Source: CAMDMI01 sp044379485 (GTDB taxonomy: Bacteria; Bacteroidota; Bacteroidia; Cytophagales; Flexibacteraceae). Taken from it: a DNA stretch of 5,466 bases. The stretch spans positions 1 to 5,466 of the forward strand of contig JBIPOE010000175.1 in NCBI GenBank assembly GCA_044379485.1, written 5' to 3'. The notes below the pieces were generated by a model. The model was given only the letters and a program-made list of their open reading frames with translations. It made no database searches and was not told the origin of the DNA. Below, piece after piece: positions 1-5,466 of the stretch (position 1 is its first letter; the number at the start of each line of letters is the position of its first letter). The position numbers and the translations under genes were made by a program.

Positions 1-2597
1 CCAGAGCGAACGTAATCCGAGACACGTTTGACCAGCTTGTCGTGACAAGGTGTGAAGACATCATCGAGAGAAGCAGCGTGACCAATGGGAATACCAAGAT
101 ACTTGGTAGAGCCAACGATGAGCATGTCGGACCAGCCGTTGATGTCCAGCGCAGAACGGAGCTGAGAGCGCCCACCGGTGGCAACAAAAACAGTTTTGGC
201 AGCGTTCAGATGAAGCCCAGTAGCTTTGGCAAAGATGTGAAAGCAACGCTTTAGCGCAGGGAGATAAGGGATAAGATTCTTGGCACCAATAGCAACATCG
301 TCAGCGTAGAGACGGATGTGAACCTTGGTGGTACAGGTGATCATATCGTGAAGAACATCCATAAGCAGGATGAACAGTGTAGGGGAGAGAGGGCAACCTT
401 GTTTGACACCAGCACGAAAGTCAATACGAAGGGGGTTAGACCTATCTGTAGTAGTGAAGCAATGAGCATTATGAAATAAAGATTGAATAGCATTGCAGTG
501 TTGCATAGGAAGACCAATTTGCTTGATGAGAGCAAAAATAGCTTCGTGTGAAACAGAGTCGAACGCTTTCTTGAAGTCTACCAGCATAATGTCATAAAAT
601 TTTTCATTGTCCATGGCAGAGTAGAACTTCTCATTGAAAAATTCAATGTTGCTGTCCACAGACATACCAGCGCGAAACCCATGCTGGTCGGGGGACAGGA
701 TTGAATCCACAGAGGGAGTAATACTTTCACGGATGCAGGTGGAAATAATTCTGTTATCTGTGTTGTTGACAACTAGAGGTCTAGTGTCTTCAGCCAGATT
801 CGTAGGCTTCTTTTCGAGAACATAAAGCAGACCAGCATTGAAGTCATCAGGGGGGGGGTGACCATCCATGAGCCAGCGAGTGCAGGAAAGAAGAACAGGA
901 GCGGAGATATCAGCGGTAGCTCTGTAGACTTCAAAAGGAGCATCGTCAGGACCAACAGCAGAATCGTTGGTGTTGTCAATGACCGTGTGTACGAAGTCTT
1001 CAGTGATAGCTGTAGGAGCACAGGAAATACGTTTGTTGTAGATCTTGAAAAGTTTAGCAGTGTACTGAGTAGGTGAGTGATGCCATTTATCACTCCAGAA
1101 CTTAGCTAAAATCTTGTTGACTTTGACAGGATCACTGGTGATAACGTCGTCAACGTCCTTGATGGAGGAAACAGTTTTCTTAGATGAGGGAAGAGAGCGA
1201 CCAATAGTGGCAAGCTTGTCAGCCGTGGCTTTGGTGGCGGAGTCGTAAGCGTTCGTAGCAAATTCAGTGTTGACAAAATTCAGTAAGGCTGTACTATCAC
1301 CGTCCTGAGGGAGGAGGGAGTGGATAGTGTGATGAAGAGGGAACTCTGCGATCACAGCAGTACGGTCAATTTTGCCAGACGAGTTTGCAGTGTGGAGAAT
1401 ACGAACAGCATCCCAGAGAAGACTGTCACGATCGGGTTTGAAGTGGGGTGAGGAGCGAACTTCGAGATGGGCAGCAGCGAAAATCTTTTTGAGGGCAGAG
1501 AGATTTTGAAACGGACCGTCACTAGGTTGAGCAGCACTCCACAAACGCGAGACAGTAGCTAGGAATTCAGGGGAGTTCACAATAGAAGAAGAGAAGCGAG
1601 ATGAAGAGTTTCTGTGAGTGAGGTTAGATGTGAAGGTTAAACCCACCGGAACATGATCCGTGATATGGGTTCCCCCTTTGTCCTGGTTAGGAAAAGTGTG
1701 GATGTATTGATTAGGAGTAAGAGAAGAGACCGTGTTGTGGTACCGGTGTCTGTAGGCTGAAAGGGTGTAGTTAGACGTAGTGTCTAGACGGCAATTAGGG
1801 GTGAAGGCAGCTATCGTAGCATAATCAAGGTTATGATAGAAGCGATCAAGCCTAGAGGAGATGACTGAGTTAGTGTTAGAGTTGTTACGGTAGAAAGTGT
1901 GAAATTTTTGATGCAGTTCCTGAAGCTGGTGCTGTGTAACAAAGTTATTGAAAGCAGTAGCAGCAGCACTAGAATAGTTGTGATAGTTAGAAGAGCGATC
2001 GATGGGGTGTTCAGTGAAGTTGAAGTCACCCGTGAAGATAGTGTTAGTGGTGTAGTTGTAAGTAGTGAGAGAATTGATTTCAGTAAGCCAGTGGTTACTG
2101 TTAGAGCCATGAAGGTAGAGATTAATGATACAGAAGTTTTTACCTGTTGAGCGACAGGTAAGTGTAGTCTTAATAGAGGAACCCTTGTGAATGACAGCAG
2201 GGGAACCATCGACAAAGAAGGGAGCATTAGAGGAATCAGCAGCGGGATTGGAAGCAATCCTAGAGTGAATCAGCGTAATGACCCCCCCTCTCGTGGAGTC
2301 GGTGGCAGAGAGGTGAACGGTGTGAGGCGTGAAGATGTGTTGAAGTGTGGTGAGGTAGTTGTCGGAAGGTGCTCGAACATCTTGAACACAGACAATGTCG
2401 TATCTTTCCAGCAGGGACTGGAGGTGAGATATGACCTTTAAGTGACGAGCAACCAGCCCACCGGGGAGTGAAAAGCTACCTGAATTAATGTTAGTGGTGA
2501 CAATGGAGGGAAGCTTGAGATGTGAGGTAAAATTAGAACTACAGTTGTCAGTAGATTTGCGCTCAGGGCATAAGTTTTGTCGGGAATAAACCTTCAT
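1..2597 (-). CDS. LINE ORF2 polyprotein: APE-like endonuclease and reverse transcriptase (3' end outside window)
   Basis: This polyprotein would nick target DNA and copy the element RNA at the nick. Reading from the ATG at 2595-2597 gives 865 codons without a stop, continuing past position 1. The endonuclease is at residues 31-320 with N36, D73, Y161, GDFN (190-193), SRLD (248-251) and TDH (313-315). A linker of about 220 residues, rich in Ser, Thr, Asn and His, follows. The reverse transcriptase is at about 540-840: GPDD (549-552), RPL (606-608), QHGFRAG (638-644), motif A DFKKAFD (674-680), motif B GVKQGCPLSP (730-739), motif C YADD (764-767), motif D TGLHLNAAKT (793-802) and motif E KYLGIPIG (832-839). 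The start is supported by G at -3 and by an in-frame TGA at 2643-2645 just upstream, so the frame cannot begin much earlier. The thumb, any zinc knuckle and any RNase H domain would lie beyond the window. The third codon position is strongly pyrimidine-biased, unlike ORF1. Confidence 0.95.
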   Translation of the reverse strand, partial: MKVYSRQNLCPERKSTDNCSSNFTSHLKLPSIVTTNINSGSFSLPGGLVARHLKVISHLQSLLERYDIVCVQDVRAPSDNYLTTLQHIFTPHTVHLSATDSTRGGVITLIHSRIASNPAADSSNAPFFVDGSPAVIHKGSSIKTTLTCRSTGKNFCIINLYLHGSNSNHWLTEINSLTTYNYTTNTIFTGDFNFTEHPIDRSSNYHNYSSAAATAFNNFVTQHQLQELHQKFHTFYRNNSNTNSVISSRLDRFYHNLDYATIAAFTPNCRLDTTSNYTLSAYRHRYHNTVSSLTPNQYIHTFPNQDKGGTHITDHVPVGLTFTSNLTHRNSSSRFSSSIVNSPEFLATVSRLWSAAQPSDGPFQNLSALKKIFAAAHLEVRSSPHFKPDRDSLLWDAVRILHTANSSGKIDRTAVIAEFPLHHTIHSLLPQDGDSTALLNFVNTEFATNAYDSATKATADKLATIGRSLPSSKKTVSSIKDVDDVITSDPVKVNKILAKFWSDKWHHSPTQYTAKLFKIYNKRISCAPTAITEDFVHTVIDNTNDSAVGPDDAPFEVYRATADISAPVLLSCTRWLMDGHPPPDDFNAGLLYVLEKKPTNLAEDTRPLVVNNTDNRIISTCIRESITPSVDSILSPDQHGFRAGMSVDSNIEFFNEKFYSAMDNEKFYDIMLVDFKKAFDSVSHEAIFALIKQIGLPMQHCNAIQSLFHNAHCFTTTDRSNPLRIDFRAGVKQGCPLSPTLFILLMDVLHDMITCTTKVHIRLYADDVAIGAKNLIPYLPALKRCFHIFAKATGLHLNAAKTVFVATGGRSQLRSALDINGWSDMLIVGSTKYLGIPIGHAASLDDVFTPCHDKLVKRVSDYVRS
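78..980 (-). other. Reverse transcriptase domain of ORF2
   Basis: This covers about residues 540-840 of ORF2. It is an RNA-dependent DNA polymerase that would extend the nicked target DNA on the element RNA. The finger motifs, including GPDD and QHGFRAG, are present. The palm carries all three catalytic aspartates: D674 in motif A and D766 and D767 in YADD (297-308). Motif B GVKQGCPLSP is the form usual in non-LTR elements and group II-like enzymes, where retroviruses have a different sequence. Motifs D and E follow at normal spacing. No catalytic residue is lost, so the domain should be active if expressed. Confidence 0.95.
850..858 (-). repeat. C9 homopolymer in ORF2 coding sequence
   Basis: Nine G on the plus strand (nine C in the sense direction) encode part of His580 and prolines 581-583 of ORF2, just before the DDFNAG segment of the reverse transcriptase. 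The frame is correct with nine bases. Any slip by one base would end the protein before its catalytic motifs, so this is a likely site of mutational or sequencing frameshifts. Confidence 0.85.
1638..2507 (-). other. APE-like (EEP fold) endonuclease domain of ORF2
   Basis: This covers residues 31-320 of ORF2. In this family the domain nicks one target strand to expose the primer for reverse transcription. By comparison with human L1 endonuclease residues, N36 fits N14, Y161 (in NLYLHG) fits Y115, D191 and N193 (in GDFN) fit D145 and N147, T234 (in HTFY) fits T192, D251 (in SRLDR) fits D205, and D314 and H315 fit D229 and H230. The position of catalytic Glu43 is held by D73 (in VQDVRA), a conservative but unusual change. 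The stretch between D251 and H315 is 64 residues, against 25 in human L1. The RGGV motif at 103-106 is the usual core strand. Matches were made by eye from memory of the family. Confidence 0.9.
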
Positions 2598-2645
2598 GGC
2601 AAAGGAAGTTAGTTGATGGTACTGCCGCCAGTGGCAGGGGGGTCA
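2595..2645 (-). promoter_or_regulatory. ORF1/ORF2 junction, candidate translation-coupling region
   Basis: The ORF1 stop TAA (2609-2611) is followed by 11 bases and the ORF2 ATG (2595-2597), which has G at -3. ORF2 lies in the -1 frame relative to ORF1 and is open back to a TGA at 2643-2645. The ORF1 codons at 2636-2644 contain C CCC CCT, which has the X XXY YYZ shape of a -1 slippery heptamer and begins exactly after that TGA. A 5-bp hairpin (CTGCC / GGCAG, 6-base loop) overlaps the end of the heptamer, which leaves less spacing than a classical frameshift stimulator. Reinitiation after the ORF1 stop is the simpler reading. Confidence 0.4.
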
Positions 2646-5440
2646 GTTGATGTTAGCTTGGTGGCAGGCATTCCCCCAAGCATCGAAAGACTAGCGGCAG
2701 CAGATGCACTAAACCCAGAGCCTATTACACTGTTGAACATCTTCAGAGGAGAGGGGGGTGAAGTAGGTTCAGCAGTACCCGATGTTTCCCCTTCAGCTAG
2801 CTTTTTGTGAACTTGCTCAGTAGAAGTTGAACCACCATCGAGTTGCATGTGATCATCTACCTGTGTATTGCTTTCTTGCGATGTAGTGAAATCAATTGGT
2901 ATAGTTGCGAGAGGGTTGAAGTGGCTGGTGATGGTGTTTTTGTTAGCGGTGTTAGGGGTAATGATTTTATTGCTTGGTCGTGGTAGTGATTGATTAGATT
3001 GTTTGCCGTTGGTGGTTGAATTAGGTGATTGAGATGTGGGTTGTTGTTGGGGTTGCGGTTGGGGGTTAGTTTCGGGAAGATCACGGGCATCTTGCATGAT
3101 ATCATTCAGTTTACTGCAGAGCTTTTCTACGTCTGTACCGTTGCGAACGTTGTCCTTCACCAGAGCCGTGACTTCTCTCAAGGACTTCAGTCTTGAGCGC
3201 CCTATGGCAGAGAGCAGACCCCCCAGTTTTTTGGCTCCAGTGAAGTTGTTGCCCAGTTGCTTTGTGTGGTAATCACTATGTTCTCTGGCCCAAATGGTGA
3301 CGACCATTTTTGCCATGCTTTGAATTTGCTGTTCTGGTCTGTACCCATTCCATTTGTCCTTGAGGTAACCGGTAATTCTCCAATCTTTGCTGGTGTCAAA
3401 GTCCCCAGCATCTGCTTTGCGCTCGTTGGAGTGGGTGGCAGCAGCTACAACAGCAGGGTCATTAAACAGCACAATATCCTCGTCACTAGCATCCAATGCC
3501 AGGAATTGATTACCCTTTTTGTTTCGTGCCTGTTGATTGTTAGGTGGTGCGGTATTGGTTTGTGTAGCTTGCTGTGAGTTTGTGTTACCCGATCTTGCCT
3601 TAGTCCTAGTAGATCTCCTGTTGCCTGCTGGAGCGAAAGCTTCCTCTTTTTGTTCTTCAGCATCATGATCAGGGTAAGGGTGATGGTCTTGCTCGTTCCA
3701 GTCTTGCGAGTCGCCATTACCACCAGATGACTCACGATACTTTGTGTTGATCACGTTGAGGGCTTCTTCACTCATAGCTTCTCCCTTGGCAATACTGACA
3801 GCCGAGGCTTGAACCGAGAGGAATTGGAGACCAGTGGTAACGGGGTACAAAGAGCCTTTAGTTTCAAAGTCAATCAACTTTTCTACGTCCTTCAGCAGAT
3901 CACGCGTAGTCACGTTGAAAGAGAAGATAGAGAGCGTGGTGTCTTTAGTGTGAAGTGTTGACGGCCTGATGCTTGACTTTAAGTATTGGATGAACACACC
4001 ACCATCCTTCGTTTCTTCACGAGAATCCACGATCGGTAAAGGACAATTGGCGACTTTCGCAAACAGTTCAAATTGCAGAAATTCTGTGGTAGGGAAGCCT
4101 GTGAAGCCACCAATGTAGGAGGAATGAGGGCACATCTCCGAAGGTGGTAAAAGGGTGCGGCCAAGGGTAGAGTGGACATCGTTGGCTATGACCTCATTCC
4201 AGGGAGAACCAGCAGAAGGAAGTAAAGAGAAGTTGTCTCCATTGTGCGCAACAGTTTTATCCAGCTTGAGTAATTCGGGTATAATCTCGTTATCATAACC
4301 TTCGTTGAATATGAAGCGTACTGCATACGGAGATAAGAATTGCGTAAACTTTGCCGAAGGATGCTTTACCAGTTCGAAGGCTTCAGCAGGGTAGGGCCGA
4401 CTCGAGCGGAGCAGGAATCCATCCTCGCCAAGAGATTTGTTGGGGAGAACCAAAATGTCTTTGCGCATTTTCAGTGTGGCTAGAACAGATTGATTGTATC
4501 CCGGCTTGGGTTTGATGTATGCAGTTCTGATTATATCATCATATTTCTTCTTACGGTCTTGTTTAGGGCGATCCACATCAGCCTGCAGTAGGAAATCTTT
4601 GTCTGCGAGGAGCTTTAGAATGGGGTGGCTAGAGTCTTCTTCTTGGAGTGACCCAGGTTGCCATTGAATAGGAATGACCTCGTTATAGATTGCGAGAGGG
4701 GCTACATCATCTTCGCTAATCTCAATGAGGCATTCACGGAGTTTGCTATCCTTAGCAGTATCAGCAAATATCAATAGCGAAATATGGGTGAGGGAGTGTC
4801 CAAGGATTCGTTCATCTCCGGGAAGTGGCACTTTTCCGGTAACTTTCACGTAGGGGACTCGGTATCCTGGAGAGAATGTGTGCGTAGAGTGTAGGGCACT
4901 GCAATGAGCTTTGCTGAGAACTTGGGCAGCATTAATTTGAGCAACTATTCCGTTGCAGGAGTGCGACGTCGGTTGTAGGACAAGTAGAACACCGACCTGA
5001 GGATGCAACAGAGAGTGACCTGCATGTTTGTGTGTGTTGTATGACTCTGCAATAGTTTTAGTCACAATGTTTTGCTGATTTTGATTAGCTAAAGTGAACA
5101 CTACAGTGAATGTTTTTTTTGCTGCTTTGTGTTCGTTAAGTCTGTCATTTTTTTTGATGTTCAAAATCATCTCAACAATCACATCAAGGTTAGCAAGATT
5201 CCAGCATTTGAGGGGGGAAGAGCTAAAAGCACGGTCTAACTCACCCACAGAGGCAGAGTGCGCGTCTGTCATAGTATCATTAGTGTGTGTGATATATAGT
5301 GCTATCGAATCGTGCGGGATTTTGTCCTTGATGTGTTGTGCTAGTTGGTCACATTTCTCACTCCTGAGGGAGATACCAAAGGGAGCAACATGTAGATCGA
5401 CCTTGAAACCACCAGGCTGCGGCTGGACCATTGATTCCAT
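2609..5440 (-). CDS. LINE ORF1 protein, large and of unrecognised family
   Basis: Its position directly before an endonuclease/RT ORF makes it the element's ORF1, whose usual role is RNA binding and chaperoning in the ribonucleoprotein. I do not recognise the family. From the ATG at 5438-5440 it has 943 residues, far longer than human L1 ORF1p (338). Residues 1-568 are a mixed alpha/beta-looking region without a motif I can name; a basic patch RPKQDRKKK lies near 291-299. Residues 569-648 are a charged, disordered linker with an acidic half and then a basic NRRSTRTKAR patch. Residues 684-788 look helical and basic. Residues 789-943 are low complexity (PQPQPQQQP, then Ser/Thr/Pro/Asn). Its scattered cysteines form no CCHC knuckle, and I see no RRM or coiled coil. 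The ATG context is strong (A at -3, G at +4). The frame is open upstream to the window edge, including a GTG two codons before, so a longer N-terminus is possible. Confidence 0.85.
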   Translation of the reverse strand: MESMVQPQPGGFKVDLHVAPFGISLRSEKCDQLAQHIKDKIPHDSIALYITHTNDTMTDAHSASVGELDRAFSSSPLKCWNLANLDVIVEMILNIKKNDRLNEHKAAKKTFTVVFTLANQNQQNIVTKTIAESYNTHKHAGHSLLHPQVGVLLVLQPTSHSCNGIVAQINAAQVLSKAHCSALHSTHTFSPGYRVPYVKVTGKVPLPGDERILGHSLTHISLLIFADTAKDSKLRECLIEISEDDVAPLAIYNEVIPIQWQPGSLQEEDSSHPILKLLADKDFLLQADVDRPKQDRKKKYDDIIRTAYIKPKPGYNQSVLATLKMRKDILVLPNKSLGEDGFLLRSSRPYPAEAFELVKHPSAKFTQFLSPYAVRFIFNEGYDNEIIPELLKLDKTVAHNGDNFSLLPSAGSPWNEVIANDVHSTLGRTLLPPSEMCPHSSYIGGFTGFPTTEFLQFELFAKVANCPLPIVDSREETKDGGVFIQYLKSSIRPSTLHTKDTTLSIFSFNVTTRDLLKDVEKLIDFETKGSLYPVTTGLQFLSVQASAVSIAKGEAMSEEALNVINTKYRESSGGNGDSQDWNEQDHHPYPDHDAEEQKEEAFAPAGNRRSTRTKARSGNTNSQQATQTNTAPPNNQQARNKKGNQFLALDASDEDIVLFNDPAVVAAATHSNERKADAGDFDTSKDWRITGYLKDKWNGYRPEQQIQSMAKMVVTIWAREHSDYHTKQLGNNFTGAKKLGGLLSAIGRSRLKSLREVTALVKDNVRNGTDVEKLCSKLNDIMQDARDLPETNPQPQPQQQPTSQSPNSTTNGKQSNQSLPRPSNKIITPNTANKNTITSHFNPLATIPIDFTTSQESNTQVDDHMQLDGGSTSTEQVHKKLAEGETSGTAEPTSPPSPLKMFNSVIGSGFSASAAASLSMLGGMPATKLTSTDPPATGGSTIN
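2612..3076 (-). other. Low-complexity C-terminal tail of ORF1
   Basis: This encodes about the last 155 residues of ORF1. It opens with a Pro/Gln block (PQPQPQQQP), continues with Ser, Thr, Asn and Gln, and ends with SPPSP and a Gly/Ala/Ser stretch. It looks intrinsically disordered and has several Ser-Pro and Thr-Pro sites that could be phosphorylated. A segment resembling a PCNA-interaction box (KNTITSHF) lies at 2918-2941. Disordered tails are common in LINE ORF1 proteins, but no function can be read from this one. Confidence 0.7.
3077..3391 (-). other. Basic helical module of ORF1, candidate nucleic-acid-binding region
   Basis: This covers about residues 684-788 of ORF1. It has several predicted helices with regularly spaced hydrophobic residues and a net basic middle part, including KDKW, TGAKKLGG and GRSRLKSLRE. 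It sits between a charged linker and a disordered tail, so it is probably a separate folded unit. An RNA-binding role is inferred from its charge and from the usual ORF1 function; no known domain is recognised. Confidence 0.45.
5113..5155 (-). repeat. Two A8 runs in ORF1 coding sequence
   Basis: Eight T on the plus strand at 5113-5120 and again at 5148-5155 read as A8 in the sense direction and encode the lysines of AAKKTF and IKKND in the N-terminal part of ORF1. The frame is intact across both. They are slippage-prone and could be frameshifted in other copies. Confidence 0.8.
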
Positions 5441-5442
5441 CT

Positions 5443-5460
5443 TCACGGGAGGAGAGCCAT
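5443..5460 (-). other. Possible 5-codon upstream ORF before ORF1
   Basis: An ATG at 5458-5460 with G at -3 and G at +4 opens a frame encoding MALLP and ending in TGA at 5443-5445. Only two bases separate this stop from the ORF1 ATG at 5440. If the transcript starts further upstream, this short frame could tune ORF1 translation by reinitiation. It could also be the tail of a longer frame entering from outside the window, or chance. Confidence 0.3.
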
Positions 5461-5466
5461 AGCAGT

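Larger units (their letters stand above)
1..5466 (-). mobile_element. Non-LTR (LINE-type) retrotransposon, internal part with ORF1 and 5' two thirds of ORF2
   Basis: Two long minus-strand frames lie head to tail with an 11-base gap, and together they cover almost every base. The second encodes an APE-like endonuclease followed by a reverse transcriptase, in the order typical of APE-type LINEs. No LTR, integrase, protease or tyrosine recombinase signature is present, which argues against LTR and DIRS elements. Neither end of the element is in view: ORF2 runs off the left edge, and only about 26 bases precede the ORF1 ATG on the right. Neither frame has an internal stop, so this copy looks young or intact over this stretch. 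The clade (L1, CR1, RTE, Jockey or other) cannot be settled by eye. The motif spellings do not match one clade cleanly. Confidence 0.92.

Noticed and set aside
773..1093. A 106-codon minus-strand frame
   Set aside because: It overlaps the ORF2 linker and reverse transcriptase in another frame and shows no family motif; a shadow.
1811..2257. A 148-codon minus-strand frame, Leu/Thr/Ser-rich and membrane-like in appearance
   Set aside because: It is a shifted frame of the ORF2 endonuclease coding sequence. The pyrimidine-rich sense strand lacks stop triplets in several frames, which gives long Leu/Ser/Thr shadows.
1..2597. Group II intron, retron or bacterial diversity-generating reverse transcriptase
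   Set aside because: The N-terminal APE-like endonuclease fused to the RT, the upstream ORF1 and the overall size fit a LINE. No intron RNA domain, retron RNA or template repeat is visible.
3257..3577. A 106-codon plus-strand frame antisense to ORF1
   Set aside because: No recognisable domain, and it fully overlaps the well-supported ORF1.
2609..5440. CCHC zinc knuckle in ORF1
   Set aside because: Cysteines are present but isolated, and none have CCHC spacing.
5444..5446. GTG as the ORF1 start codon
   Set aside because: A eukaryotic LINE would start at ATG. The ATG two codons on (5438-5440) has a strong context.
5094..5462. A 122-codon plus-strand frame with a hydrophobic start resembling a signal peptide
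   Set aside because: It is antisense to ORF1. Its Phe-rich start is simply the complement of the two A8 lysine runs. No independent support.

Overview
The window looks like a nearly complete stretch of a non-LTR (LINE-type) retrotransposon from a eukaryote, lying entirely on the minus strand. Two long, adjacent open frames fill it. ORF1 (about 943 residues, 5440 to 2609) comes first. After an 11-base gap comes ORF2, an endonuclease plus reverse transcriptase polyprotein, which starts at 2597 and is still open where the window ends at position 1. I translated ORF2 by hand: 865 codons with no stop. It carries an apurinic-endonuclease-like (EEP fold) domain at about residues 31-320 and a reverse transcriptase domain at about residues 540-840, with the YADD active site at 297-308. 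The C-terminal part of ORF2, the 3' UTR and tail, and most or all of the 5' UTR lie outside the window.

Host: the two-ORF LINE layout, start contexts resembling Kozak sites and the absence of bacterial signals point to a eukaryotic genome. Nothing here names the species. A protist or alga would be a reasonable guess, but it is only a guess. No host gene, tRNA, rRNA, CRISPR array or bacterial-type operon is visible.

Layout by plus-strand coordinate: 1-2597 ORF2 (reverse transcriptase at about 78-980, linker at about 980-1638, endonuclease at about 1638-2507); 2598-2608 intergenic; 2609-5440 ORF1 (disordered Ser/Thr/Pro/Gln/Asn-rich C-tail at about 2612-3076, basic helical module at about 3077-3391, charged linker at about 3497-3736, large unrecognised N-terminal region at about 3737-5440); 5441-5466 a few bases of leader, with a possible 5-codon upstream ORF.

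How the parts should work together, from knowledge of LINEs: ORF1 protein would coat and chaperone the element RNA. ORF2 protein would nick target DNA with its endonuclease and use the freed 3' end to prime reverse transcription (target-primed reverse transcription). The most notable points are the large ORF1 with no zinc knuckle that I can assign to no family, an Asp where the endonuclease family normally has a catalytic Glu, and a compact ORF1/ORF2 junction that could support either reinitiation or -1 frameshifting. Codon use also differs clearly between the two ORFs.
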